Positions 50,601-63,065 are shown, counted from the stretch's first letter. The stretch: 64,000 nt of DNA from Epiperipatus broadwayi (GCA_028023455.1 JAQFVV010000003.1:1388001-1452000), one strand, 5' to 3'. The notes: generated by a model not told the origin, from the letters alone. Numbers and translations: made by a program.

Positions 50601-53600
50601 TGCTTGTTTTAATTCCATTAATGAACATTAGATGGTTTTATGTCTGAAATGGTTCATTAATGTTAAATAGATTATTAACATTTGAAAAGGGCACCAAACC
50701 AGATGCTGAAAAAGACATTTTATGTGTAAAATTATTATTGATATTTATATAGCTGGTATAAAGAATTTATTATTTTCTGATTATTATATTTGCATAATAT
50801 CTCATTACTACAACATATCAATTTGTTCTTTTTAAAAATACAAAAAAAAATAGTTTAATATTATAAAACAGTGTCCTCTATTAGCTTATTATCTAACTAA
50901 AATAAAGACTGTTACAATAGCCAAATTTTGAAACTATGACAATACAAGGATTTCAAGACTAATTTCAGGGACCTCCATCAATTATATCAGATCCCAATAA
51001 ACATCTTTCACTTGTTTTTATACATAAAAAATATATTTATGCATGTGCTTAATAATTATGTAAGAAATAACATATTAATAAATTGCAAAATTTCATACAG
51101 TAAATAAATATCTCTTTGCAGATATTTATATTAGTAAAAAATAAGTTGCAATCAGTAACATAATATACAGCACTCTATGTTAAACCATTAATGTGGCTTT
51201 TATGGTCAAATAATGTACCCATCCGATTGAACAACATTCTACGATGATTTACTCTTTCTACATCCTTAGTCAATATCAAGATTATTGCTAGAACAAGCCA
51301 TTATCAAGTTATATAGTTAATCAAAATATAATACTCAAGAATGTGATGTTGAATTTATTATATTTTCTTAGCAATAGTCATCATTATTTTATTCCTATGC
51401 ATTAATTGGAAATTAGCTACATTTCCCCCTGTGATAACACTTGTTTATTTTAGAGATATCATTTTTTAGCATTCTAAAAGGACTAACTTTACTTTGTTTA
51501 ACCATGCTAATATTTTAATTATATGACTTTACCTTTGGTAATAATTTACTTTTTACATATAAAAGTTCCATCTCTTTATCAGATAATCATTATTCAAGTT
51601 TGCATGATATGAAGTAGGACATTAAACCCCAGAATAAAGAATATTTCCAACACAAGCAATAACTTTAGTAATGGTAAGTTTAATAAAAAAATACTATAAT
51701 AAATATAAATGGAAAATTATATTTTAATCCAATATGTATGTAAGCACATATTATATAGAGATATAAAAATTGGAAAAGTAATCCTCTGAAGGCATTCATT
51801 TCCTTTAAGAAAATTAATTAGATAATCGAAATACTATATATACAAAACATAAAATAATTATTTCCAAAGACATGTGCATAATTACACAGTTATTCAAAGT
51901 GAAGGAATGAAATTCACACAATTCAAAATATAAATAGTAATAAAAAGATGAATAAAGAAATTATCATTAAACTTCTTCACTTGCCAGAAATCATATAAAT
52001 AATATTAATAAATAAAAGTCAAAATTATACATTTGTAAATGGTCTTTAATTAAATATATAGAAGTTGAAGTTAGGAGATATAAGAGTTCTGGAGAAGATT
52101 GCTGGGGCATTGAAACTAAAAGAGGATGGTAAATAAAGCATTGTGTAACAGTAGTAAAGTGCATGGATGATTTGTATTATATGGTAAATATATAGATATT
52201 TCTTACCAGCATAATTTTTAATATTTTGTGTATTTTAAATATTTACATATCCATTTATCTGATATAGAAAATATCCTTATAATGCAAGCCCTTTAGGGTG
52301 ACTTTCCTTTGTATTATATTTCCTTCATATAAAAATCCAATACTGGTTTACTGTATTATCTTTAGTTAAGCAAATTTACTACTGGTATTGGGCTTTATAG
52401 CATAACAGACAATGTGTATTATAATTTTACTTTCTCTATCACTTGATCTTCATCTCCATGTCACCACTAAAAACAATATTTTGGAAAATATGTTTTAGTC
52501 TCAAATAAAGCAACTTTGATAATCTCTTTGGTGAATATGGTAGTCATTGTTTCTATTAGAAACAAATCTGATGTCTCCAATGTTGGCTCAGTCCTATTTC
52601 ATAAGTAAATTGATGGAAAATTCTTTAACTCTATGATGTCTCATACTTTAGAACACACTTAATGTTGACTCTTAAGGTATAGGTACAGAATGGAATGAAC
52701 TAATAAGTCTTTTCTTACTTATATACACATTTATTGTGCTTGTGATATTTTATTTTTCTGTAATTACAAACCATTCTCTATTGTTTTTAATGTATTTAGG
52801 GATTTTTTTATAATCTGTTATTAAAATAATTCAAGCCTATTTAGATGATTTGCTTTGTTCATAATTTGTATTTTAATGCACACGATTATTGACTAATGTC
52901 TTTTTAGTTAGAGAAATTTTAAGAAACTTTGAAAAGAAAAAGAAAGAAATAGACATTTCTCACAATCTCATTAAATGAAAATTAATATTCTTAAAAATAG
53001 TTTACTATTATTATTATTACACTATTATCAAAATAAATATTTTATTTTATAAAACCAAATTTAACTATCAAAAATATAGTTCTCTTAAATTCCTTAATAT
53101 TATATCAAAATAAAATGTATTTAAATATAATATTTTGGAGATGTATAGACCCTAGAGATTCATTGTTTTGTTTATAGTAAAATAATAAGAATAAAATCTT
53201 ATTCCAATTTTTTTTCTGCAGCATTTCTTATTTCTACTCTGTAGTGATATATATTTATTTTTATCTTTAACAAAGTAATTTAATTGAACTACCTCATGTA
53301 GATCTATGTGATAAAACAATTTATATAAATATACTGATATCAATAGACTCGAGAATCTATTTTTCCTTTAACTTTTTACAATACAGATGGTTGACGTCAT
53401 AAAACAATACTGGCATAACTAATTGCTACTATAGGTGCCTAAAACAGTTTAAAAAAATACAACAGAAAAAAAACATTTTCTTGTGTTACAATAAATTCTT
53501 TATTTATTTTTTATAAGTTAATGCAAAAAAATAAACTTTGTGATCTTTATTTATAATGTTAATATATTTTTACTTGAGAAAGAAATCAAAAGCTAAAGTT

Positions 53601-55933
53601 TGAATCGTTGATTTATATTTTTTTTATTATTATTATTTTTGTCTTGTTTTAAAAAAATTTTTTTTTTTAAGAAATCAATTTTCAAAAGAAAACATTTTTT
53701 CTCTCCCTCCCCCTTTCTCTTAAAGCCACATAAGAAACTGAAAAGTCAAATAATACTACAAGGTCAAAAACTTGTAATAAGATGTTTTAAAATTACACAT
53801 TGAATTTATAATAAATTAATTTGTTATTTGGCATTATGCAGTGGTTTTATGAGAAATTCCTTCTATAAAAAAGAATCTTAAATTTATTGATTGGTTATCT
53901 AAATATTGATTTATGAGATCAGCTTGTAGTGTTTAAAGAATCACTAACCATAAAATGTAATGTAGATATCTAAATCCATTGGTGCCAATATTGTAACCAT
54001 CAATAATAATTAACCACATACTACACTTTAATTTGTTCAGGGCTTTTTGTAAAGTATTTGTGTGTAATTTTTGTATTGCATTTATAATTAACAACTTTCC
54101 TTCTCATTATAATAATTCAGACTATTAGTTTATTAATTTTACTTTTATACATTCAATTTTTGTATCATATTCAATATTATAAGGTTTTTAACATGTAAAT
54201 CAAATATAATGTTGCTTTGCAATTTTAATTTTTTTTTACTAAATGATTTCATATTTCTTGTTCTCTATGCTGTCACTTAAAGTTAGATAATATTTTATTA
54301 AATAATAATTCATGAAATAAAGTTATTGTCTGTCAAAATCATTTTTCAAAAATAGTTCTTTCAATCATAAAAATTTTCTTTAAAATAATGACTTTTACTA
54401 TTAATTATTATTTATGAATTGTATAGCTTTATCAAAGTAAAGGTAGTGAGACACCAAACACTTCATGACTCTGATATTACTAACCCATATTGATTTGCTG
54501 ATCTTTATCTTCTAGTAAAAATAGTTAGGTGCCCATTTACTGGCTATGGATATTATAGATAGCTAAGTTGGCTTTTATTACCAATCTGAAAATAGCTTCA
54601 TCTAATCTGAATTCAAACTACATATTGTGGTAATGGCAGCTGTAAATGAGCTTATTAATCAATACTGATTAATTATTCAGTAAATGAATATATTTTAATT
54701 TTTTGATATGGTGTTTTAAAACAACTAGTTCTTATCTTGAGAATCATTTATATATACTTATTAGACTATAACATTTAAAGGTCATTAAGTATCTGAACAG
54801 CTATTAAAAAATTAAAAGAAATCACAAGCACAAAGTATAATACAATCTTTTAATTTAAAATCCAATTGAATAACAATAATACATATATAAAGTAAAAAGA
54901 ATAAAATAGCCTTCTTAAAAATGGCTATCTATAGGTCAGATGTCCCTCAATAAATGTAGGTCATTATGCTCCTATTCTAGCCAACTACTGCAAAGTTAAA
55001 ATGACATATGACATACAAATCAATTAAAAGTATCAGCTTCTGATTTAGCCATCTATTTAGCTATTTATCTATATATCTAATTATATGTAAATGACAAAAA
55101 TAATGTCAACATGTAAAATGGATAAGTGAGATAAAGTTTGTTGGAATAATATTGAAAAGGTAAGTTATTTAGATAGAATAAACTAGATTAAACTTAGAGA
55201 GATTTTCCTTTTGCAATGGATTGATAATAATTGAAAATAATATGTGTAGATAATTTTAAACTCATATTATTTTACTGTAATATGAATACAATGTTTCATA
55301 CTTATCTATGTGATACATAATCTCTTAAACTGCTCTTACACTAAATATCAAAATCTTAGAACCATATCAACATATCACAAACTTTTCAAGAAAATGTTTT
55401 TTTAAATATTTTTTCCTACTACATGCATTAAACATTCATGTGTAATTATAAGATTAATTTCAGACATTAATGCATCCTTAAAATAATCTGACCCTGTTAT
55501 TTATTTTTGTTAATTCTAATTTTTTTAAAAAATCTAATTTTATTTTATCTTTTTTAAAAAGTTATTGAAAATTAATCTTTTTTAATATTATTTTGTGCCT
55601 TCTTTTTTGATTTTGTTTGGTAAGTCTTGTAATATTTTTTGCAGCTCAGGGGCATTATTTTTGAAAATATCTGTCAGGTTTCTTTTCTTTCCATTCAATC
55701 TACGAAATATTTAATGTAAAATAATTGTAAACAGTTTATCCTTTATTTAATTTTATTTAATAAAATTTAAAATTTTGTTTCATACTTAATAATAATCAAA
55801 CGGTTACATCATGTTATGGGTCATGTGATGTTCAAACATCAGAAACTTTCAGTTTTGCCACTGCTTTAATCCACACTGGACATTTAACATTTTGATAATT
55901 AGAATTACTATGATGTTTTATGTAATAGACAGA
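47675..55933. other. AT-rich non-coding stretch
   Basis: No gene, RNA gene or well-defined mobile element was recognised in these 8 kb. A G11 run lies at about 49256-49266. The segment 48690-48750 weakly resembles a tRNA-type A box region but lacks a clear B box. The ORFs at 48731-48916 and 53152-53343 have no domain. Confidence 0.4.
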
Positions 55934-56120
55934 GTATGAGCACAGACTTTCACATGACCCACCACTTTCCACACTATCTCATAACACTGGTACACCTGAA
56001 CACACATATGTCGAAAAGATAAATAATCACCAATATACGTATTTCATGCTAAACCTGCAATCATCAGTTGGTCCAGATAGTGTGGAGAGTGGTGGGCCAT
56101 GTGAAAGTCTGTGCTCATAC
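55934..56120. repeat. foldback repeat, family F copy 1
   Basis: 46-nt arms (55934-55979, 56075-56120) are inverted copies with three or so mismatches, sharing GTATGAGCACAGACTTTC and CCACACTATCT. The 95-nt loop contains ATAAATAATCACCAATATA and TTTCATGCTAAA. The same sequence is found in the arms of 62328-63056, so the two are one family. The ORF at 56068-56277 is incidental. Confidence 0.85.
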
Positions 56121-56927
56121 CCTGTATATTACATATATAGACACAGGTATATATAAGCCTATGTATTTCAGCTATGATGTTTTATGGGAAATATTTTGTA
56201 GATTAAATATTCTTGTAGTTAAAGTATCAGATTTATATAAAAATCTAATTTATCCTGCGTTCAAAATTAGTGTTTGAATTTTTAGATTGACTGAATAAAT
56301 TATAAAAAATAAAAAAAAGTGATCACTAAGTGAAGATAATTCAAACTCATCATCATGTATTAGAAGAAGGCAAATTAATCAGAAGTTAGTTACAAGGATT
56401 GGCTGCAAAAGTAAGAAGATAAGAAAATAATGAAAGCATAAATAAGCATAGTAAAAATAAAAAACAACAATATAGAAATGATTAAATGACAGTTAATCAG
56501 AACCTTAAACAATGAATGTATTAAATTAATTAAAAACTGCAATATACATCTGCTACTGCTTGTAACATGTACTAACTCTTTTTATAAGATTGAATCCTAA
56601 ATAAAACTACTAGATATCTAAAACTGCAAGCAGTAATAAATGATAATAGTGACAATAATAATAAAATGCAATGGAAACTAAAAAAATGTAACATGATATA
56701 TTAATTTTTAATCATATTTTTTCATTAATTAAATTTATGAATGCTTTATCTCCATTAATGTAATACATATACAAATACAAAAACTGTATTAAAAGTAAAG
56801 CTTTATTAACAATAAAAAATATTGTAGTGGTTTGCATGCTCTCAACAGATAATTGTCGTAAATGTGGCAATGCTTGTAACAAAGGTTATGGAATCAAATC
56901 CTCTTTAAAAGCTAAAAAAATAGCATA

Positions 56928-57125
56928 TTATTTGCATAGTGCATTAATTAGAGCAAGCCATTGTTTTGGAAAGGGGAATGTAGGATTCTTTCCTGTTGAT
57001 AGCATAATAGTCTTTAGAAATGTGTCAAAACTTCTTGACCTTTCACTTGAAGTCATTGCATTCTGAAAAAACAATGTTGAAACATGCAGGCTCAAATTGA
57101 TGGCTGGAATTAGTGAAATGCTCAT
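56928..57125 (-). pseudogene. Penelope-like element, C-terminal fragment (left copy)
   Basis: A 65-residue frame beyond the endonuclease region, including KQWLALINALCK at its end. The same WLALINALCK string is encoded on the + strand in the right copy near 58607-58636. It is an out-of-frame continuation of the left remnant; the sequence after GIY-YIG has no named domain. Confidence 0.5.
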
Positions 57126-57129
57126 AAAA

Positions 57130-57285
57130 ACAGATTTAGTGTCTGAATATGTTTTTGCCTGGTTATATTGTATTTATGCTGAGTCAATCGAATAGACAGG
57201 TTGGCCCAAGGTTCACCATAGTAAACAGATGGATAGGAACCATCTTGGCATTTGATTTTATATGCAATTTGAGAATGAAGATCCT
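57130..57285 (-). pseudogene. Penelope-like GIY-YIG endonuclease fragment (left copy)
   Basis: The - strand reads SQIAYKIKCQDG, then SVYYGEPWANLSIRLTQHKY, and ends in a stop in the next few codons after LNLFL. YKI-x-C, the YYGE motif in the YIG position, the arginine in SIRL and the histidine of QHK are the landmarks of the GIY-YIG nuclease of Penelope-like elements, which nicks DNA for insertion. The expected CxxC-type second cysteine is replaced (CQDG), and the frame differs from that of the RT fragment, so it is inactive. Confidence 0.75.
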
Positions 57286-57478
57286 GTGGTTATCTTATCT
57301 TTTGTATTATTGATTAACAAGTACAAAGGGGGAGGAATGCAGAGTCCAACTTGATAGGTTTGGTATGATATGAATCAAATGAATGACTTTGGGCACTGGG
57401 GATGGGTGTTATATTTTATAATAAAAGTTCTTAACAGTTTGAATGAGAGATGAAAACTTAAATCCAATATTGCACAGG

Positions 57479-57748
57479 TCAGATATGTAATGTGTCAATA
57501 TTATTTTTACTGTCAAACTCATATTTACACAGACAAAAATTTCTAAATAAAAATGCATTAAACCATGAAATTTTGTTCACTGTTGGTGTAACATATTTTG
57601 GGTTTATGAAACCATGTATGTGGACAGGTTTGATGAGCATTTTGTAGTTAAATGAACTTGTGTCTCCTTGAATATACAAATTAAGAAATTTGATGCCATT
57701 ATAGTTGTCTTCATTTTCTTGAGGCCATTTCAATGATGAAGTAAGCAT
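57479..57748 (-). pseudogene. Penelope-like reverse transcriptase fragment (left copy)
   Basis: An 89-residue open piece equivalent to the end of the RT domain and the linker after it: IKFLNLYIQ (the FLDL-type motif), SFNYKMLIKPVHIHGFINPK (the K-P-H-x-x-F/YI motif), and SWFNAFLFRNFCLC. The catalytic YxDD box lies upstream in intact elements and is absent here because of the truncation. The frame ends prematurely through a one-base shift compared with the right copy (DTLHI against DTYISESL). Confidence 0.72.
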
Positions 57749-57842
57749 GAGATTTTGTTTGATTTGAATGATGAGATGACATCCTCATTTGCAGTCTGGA
57801 TTCTCTCCTCATTCAAGTCCAACAAGATCTTGTGCTTGCTGC

Positions 57843-58125
57843 ATCATTGAAATGGATTCAAGAAAAATATAACAGGATCAAATTTATTGATTTGTATATT
57901 CAATGAGACCCAGACTCATTCAACTACAAACTGCTCATCAAACCTCTCCACATGCACAATTTTATATACCCAAAATCGCCCCAACAGTGCACAAACTTTC
58001 AGGGCTTAAGGCATTCTTATTTAGAAATTTTTATCTGTGTAAATGCAAGTCCAAAAATAATATTGACACTTACATATCTGAATCTCTTGTTCAAACTGTC
58101 AAGATCTTGTGTTATAAAAGATGAC
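57843..58125 (+). pseudogene. Penelope-like reverse transcriptase fragment (right copy)
   Basis: The + strand repeats the RT tail: SLKWIQEKYNRIKFIDLYIQ, a stop, then DPDSFNYKLLIKPLHMHNFI, and after a frame change FLFRNFYLCK followed by NNIDTYISESLVQTVK. It is the inverted counterpart of 57479-57748 and carries different lesions. Further on, near 58302-58325, HSQIVYKI and CQDS mark the start of the GIY-YIG region of this copy. Confidence 0.7.
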
Positions 58126-58805
58126 ACCCACCCCCAACAATCAATGACAAACCTTGGTTGTTTCTTCCCTACATAATCAAAGTCACTCATTTGATTCATA
58201 AAATTATCATTATTACTTATTGAGTTGGACTCCTCATTTCTCCCTCTTTATACTGGTTAATTGATAATTAAAACAATAGGTTACCGTTGGATCTTCACTC
58301 TCAAATTGTATATAAAATCTAATGCCAAGATTCTTTCTATCACCCATTTACTATAGTAAATCTTGGACCAGCCTGTCTAACAAATTGACTCAGTAATTAA
58401 TACAAGTATAACCAGGCAAAAACATATTCCGACAATAAATCTATTTTTTCAAGTATTTCACTAATTCTGATCATTAATTTGAACCCACATTTTCAACATT
58501 GTTTGCTCAGAATGCAATGATGCCATGGATCAAGGAGTCTTGGCACATTTTCAAGGACAATTAAGCCATCAATAGGAAAAAATTCTGTGTTCTTTTTTTC
58601 TAAAAATGGCTTGCTCTAATTAATGCACTATGCAAATAATATGCTAATTTTTAATGCTTTTAAACAGGGTCTTATTCCCCCAGTTCTGCTACAAGCCATT
58701 GCCATGTTTATGACAAGTATCTGTCAAAAGTATGCTAAGCACTACAGTATTTTTATTGTTAATAAAGTTTTGCTCATAATATAGTTTTTGTATTTATATA
58801 TATGA

Positions 58806-59707
58806 TATATTTTTCAATAAAAAACTGCTTTGTCCAAAATTACAAAATATAGGAAAAATTTATAGAGAGTATATCTGCACTGAAGAATTTCAATAATTTT
58901 AATTAAAATGACTCTTATAATTTTTTAATATTAATTTTTAAATTAAAAATATTCTAATCAAATAGTACAAATTAAACGGACTCGTTTTATTTGAATTTAA
59001 TCACATTGTTAAAAATTTAAAAATAATTTATTATTAAAAATCATTCAAAAAAAAGAAAAACAATCCAACGGCATCGGTTGTCTATAGTTGTTCCAAGATT
59101 TTCTGTTTTTTTTCTTTGTAGTCTCTATTTTCTATTGAAAATGTTCTTCAAAACACAAAATAAAAAGTTAATAATACAAACATTTTAGGATGATTGGTAG
59201 CTCCTTTAAAGACGGATAAACAAACTACCTTTTTTTCATTAACATATTTAGAGTTGCATAGCTATAAATATCTGCTTCAATAAAAATTACCCCATGGCCT
59301 TTTCTTATCTACATAAAGTGTCATGAATTTTCGTTTTAATTAAATTTCTAAAGAAGGTGGCTGAAAAAATCCTTGAATTAAATCTTTAAAAATTGTGTAA
59401 TTTACTCGGAAGACTCATGTTTTCAAGGATATTAAATTTGATATACCATTTACTACAGAAAAATTAGGTTGCCTACTCAAAAATAAAAACACACACACTA
59501 TGTTTGTATATATCTATTAATATTGTTATAACTCTATCATATATCTATGATGAAATTTATCACTTGAATGGAAACTTAAACAAAAAACATGAAAGTCCAT
59601 TATTCCTAGTTTACTTCTATGTTGGACTATTTTCATAATCTAACATTAAATATTGAATGTCTTTAGAAAAACTTTATTTCTTCTCTTGTGTTCAGTTGTT
59701 GTTGGAT
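58806..59707. other. AT-rich non-coding stretch
   Basis: No gene or repeat was recognised beyond short AT and AC runs. Confidence 0.4.
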
Positions 59708-59862
59708 GACTAGTGTCAATACGAGCATGGGAATTGAACCTGGATCTTTAGATTTTAAAATTTTGAATTTTATGTTTGGCAGAATGGCTTAGTTGGTCAG
59801 AGCATTTACCTTATAAAAGTCCAGGTTCGATTTTCATGCTTCTAGTATTGTCACTGGTCAGT
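59708..59862. repeat. inverted pair of tRNA-like SINE heads
   Basis: Left arm 59708-59755, read on the - strand, gives a B-box-like GGTTCAATTCCCATGCTCG. Right arm, about 59815-59862 on the + strand, gives AGGTTCGATTTTCATGCTTC followed by TAGTATTGTCACTGGTCA, which matches the left-arm complement. An A-box-like TGGCTTAGTTGG lies at about 59785 on the + strand. These look like two fragments of one tRNA-derived SINE family in opposite orientation. No tail or duplication was found. Confidence 0.65.
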
Positions 59863-60408
59863 CCAGAAACATCTGAAGAAGTGAAAACAATAACACTGAT
59901 CAACTCATTGTGTATATACTAATCAGTATTCACTTTGCTAATAGTTGAATGTAATTTGAAAATTTAGATAAAGAAAAATTTAAATAAAGTTTAAAATTTT
60001 TCTAAGGATATTCAATATTTTATGTTAAAATGATGAAAATAGTCTGGCTAAAATGCTATCCTTCAGGAAAACTCTACTATTCTTAGAGTTCTATAGACCT
60101 AAGAAGATTGGTGCAATATCAATTTACTGTCATTTGTCGTTGCATTGATTATTTTATGAATACATTAACCATTAAATATTCACTTCTTATTGCATTTTAT
60201 ACAATGCTCCTATTATGATGATGATGACAGTCCTGAATATTGTGGAACTGCTTGACAATTGATTACTCTATTTCATAAAAATGGCTTTAGAAGATTGAGT
60301 AAAAAATTATTTTTACACAAGTAGCTCTAGAATTAGTGAAGCAGGATAATAATAATAAAAAAAAAACAGATAAAAAAAGCCCAAATTATATGCTTGTTTT
60401 GTACAGTC

Positions 60409-60557
60409 TTTAAAACAGGCAAAACTATCCATGCAGTATTGCCAATCAAACCAAAGTAATCAATGGATGCCAGAAGACTTGTCCATAGAATCCCCATCTA
60501 GTACCTACTCATCCAATACTCCCAGTCTAGTTTGTATGAAGAGTTTTGCCTGATTTA
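60409..60557. mobile_element. deleted derivative of the foldback MITE
   Basis: Starts TTTAAAACAGGCAAAAC and ends GTTTTGCCTGATTTAA. It keeps the left-arm sequence of 42086-42460 (CAATGGATGCCAGAAGACTT, CCAATACTCCCAGTCTAGTTT) and then jumps to the right terminal repeat, so the second arm is deleted. Confidence 0.8.
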
Positions 60558-60832
60558 AAAACTGTTACAAGCAAGTATAAGAAATGGTGATCATGTGATT
60601 TTTACAGGTCCTTAATGAAATCATTGGAATTTAAGTATAAGTCTAAACATAATGATAAGTGTATAAAATTAAATAAAACATCTAAATGATTTCCACCATT
60701 TCAATTCACTATTTATTTTTTAAGTTATTAAACTATAATTCGTTACATTTTTAAAGTCTTAAATATAACAATAAAAAAAGAAGAAATGATGTTGTCAAGA
60801 ATTCATGTGACATTTGAATATTGGAAATGGCA

Positions 60833-60900
60833 CATTTGAACTTTGATCTCGAGATCTTTAGTACTCAAGTTCATTCTTCTACTACAACGCTAAACCATAT
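60833..60900 (-). repeat. possible tRNA-like SINE fragment
   Basis: On the - strand there is an A-box-like TAGCGTTGTAGTAGAAGA and, about 40 bases later, a B-box-like AAGTTCAAATG. Spacing fits a tRNA head, but both boxes are diverged and no tail is seen. Confidence 0.35.
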
Positions 60901-61687
60901 AGGGCTTAAAGTAAATTATAAATAATTATCAAATATATCTAGTGGTATAAAATTTGTAATTTGTTGGATGAGTAGAACTGTTCTTAAGATATAAGCTGGG
61001 TTTTAATGGTTGGAAAATAATACTAATTTTGATCCAATATTTCAGATTTTAAAGCTGAAAGAATAAAAAAAATCGATAAAAATAATGCTGCTCCAAACGT
61101 TTAACGTACAAACTGTACCAAATGTTCTCATAAGTGATGTAATGTGGGGCAGTAGTCAAGTAATAATTTTATAGTAGGATGCTTTTAAGAAAGGAAAACC
61201 ACTTATTGTTAACTGCAATTGTTTTATAGATTTTTGCTAGCATATGAATATTTTGTATGTCTGTAAGTATTTATATAAACTCTCGTACCATGTATATGTA
61301 TAGTTTTAAAACGTAAAAAAAAAAAGTTAAAAGAAAAAAAACAAATTGTTATTAAAATATTTTTTTAATATATGCTTTGTAAACACGTATCACTTTCATT
61401 AAAATGAAATGATGTATAAACAGTTTGTACTAATAGTTTAAAGCAGATTATAAAAGTATCTAATTAAAGAACATGAAAATAAAAAGAATTATATAAAAAA
61501 TATTTGGGAAAAACACTTTTCAGCTTTGAAATGTTTTTCAGAGGAATTTATAAAAGACAGAGCAAATCAAATTATTATAATTGCTATTGGATTGACAAAG
61601 TCAGTTACAGTGTTATTTCTTTTAATTTAGTTAATGTGGCAGCTACAATTAATAAGTATTGGATCATGAAGCTATGATATTCTACAC
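60901..61687. other. AT-rich non-coding stretch
   Basis: No gene or recognisable repeat was seen. Confidence 0.4.
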
Positions 61688-62192
61688 CAGTGGTCTTCAA
61701 CTTTTTCATACCTGCGGACCGGTAAAAATAAGGATAAGTTTTCGTGGACCAGCAAAAATAAGGATAAGATTTCACAGACCGGCAGAAGTCTATAGATAAA
61801 TTTTCTTAAAGATAAGCATAATTGTTATAACTGATCAAAACAGCAATGTTAAATATATAAGATAAAGTTTTATATATATATGGAGTTTATATAATAAAAA
61901 ACTTTTTTTAATTTTTTTAGATAAGTAATAAAAAATTTAATTCTACCCCCCCCCCCATAAACATCTGTCATAACTAGAAAAACAAATTAATTTATGAATG
62001 ATTGATTAGATTTTGTTTTCGTTCCGTTTTCTTTTTTTTTTTAATTGGGTAAAAATGAGATGAAAAAATAAATAAAAATTGGCTATATTAATTAAAAGTT
62101 TAAACTCTTATTATTTATTATTACAAACTTTTTACTGCCCATTTAGCACGCGGCCCGGCATCGGGCCGCGGACCAAGGGTTGAAGAACACTG
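61688..62192. mobile_element. non-autonomous hAT element, inverted second copy
   Basis: Begins CAGTGGTCTTCAACTTTTT and ends GGGTTGAAGAACACTG. Its reverse complement aligns through most of its length with 21934-22704, including AACTTTTAATTAATAT, ACAAAATCTAATCAAT, AAATTAATTTGTTTTTCTA and a G/C homopolymer before TAGAATTAAATTTTTTATTA. It is 505 bp, shorter than the first copy. No 8-bp duplication is left at its ends (TTCTACAC against GCTTATAT). Near one end, GCGGCCCG-GCAT-CGGGCCGC forms a GC-rich hairpin. A TAAAAATAAGGATAAG segment is duplicated close to the other end. Confidence 0.85.
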
Positions 62193-62327
62193 GCTTATAT
62201 TGATTATTTAGTCATTGTGCTATATAATATATCAAAGTGTTTTCATTTTATGTTATACTAAATCTAATTACAGTCTTATGTAAATATTTGAAAACCAGGC
62301 ACTCTTAACAAACCTGGAGCTTAATTT

Positions 62328-62855
62328 TAAATATAGGGGATTTGAACTCAGACTTTCAAGCACCCACCAACTATCCATACTATCTCATACAACTGATATA
62401 CATGACCACACACATGTAGAAAATATAAATAATCACCAATATAGATATTTCATGCTAAAACAGCATTCATCAGTTGGTCCAGATTATCATATCCCATATA
62501 TATATATATATATATATATAATCAGATTATCATATCCCATATATATATATATATATATATATAATCAGTGCTCAGTTTATATTAAGATAGCAAATCCTCA
62601 CCCTTTAATGGACAGGCTTCAATCTACTCCAACCTCCAACTTTTCAGCTATCCACATCATTGAAAATCTGAGGGGTTAGAGTGACTTCAGGTCAACATGG
62701 GCATGGAAATAATGCTGGTATCAACATGGGATTTGGGCTTTCCATCATCAGATTTTCAATGATGTGGATGGCTGAAAAGTTGGACGTTGGAGTAGATTAA
62801 AGCCTGTCCATTAAAGTGTGAGGATTTGCTATCTTAATATAAACTGAGCACTGAT

Positions 62856-62889
<34 letters not shown>

Positions 62890-63056
62890 GGAGATGATAA
62901 TCTGGACCAACTGATGAATGCTGGTTTAGCATGAAATATGTATATTGGTGATTGTTTATCTTTTCTACATGTGTGGGGTCATGTATATTAGATGTATGAC
63001 ATAGTGTGGATAGTTGTTTGGTGCTTGAAAGTCTGAGTTCAAATCCCCTATATTTA
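62328..63056. repeat. large foldback repeat, family F copy 2
   Basis: Arms 62328-62671 and 62748-63056 are inverted copies around a 76-bp centre. The matches run from the outer TAAATATAGGGGATTTGAAC, through AATAATCACCAATATA, CAGTTGGTCCAGATTATCAT and TGCTCAGTTTATATTAAGAT, to the inner ATCATTGAAAATCTGA. The left arm carries an extra tandem unit around its (AT)n tract, which explains the unequal length. The outer GAGTTCAAATCCCC resembles a tRNA B box. A 12-bp direct repeat, TTACAGTCTTAT, lies at 62268-62279 and 63054-63065 and may be a target duplication. The ORF at 62452-62679 is incidental. Confidence 0.88.
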
Positions 63057-63065
63057 CAGTCTTAT

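Larger units (their letters stand above)
56765..58805. mobile_element. two divergent Penelope-like element remnants (inverted repeat)
   Basis: About 1 kb at 56765-57779 is an imperfect inverted copy of 57802-58805, with a small centre. Both copies read outward from the middle and both start at the same internal point, so they are 5'-truncated copies joined head to head. Each encodes the end of a reverse transcriptase followed by a GIY-YIG endonuclease, the domain order of Penelope-like elements. The outer edges share CTTTATTAACAATAAAAA. Frameshifts and stops break all frames, and the arms differ at many positions, so the insertion is old. Confidence 0.75.

Noticed and set aside
53392-53399. 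TGACGTCA, a perfect cAMP-response element
   Set aside because: A single 8-mer in 64 kb with no promoter or gene next to it; the distance of about 19 kb from the PKA exon makes a link unsupported.
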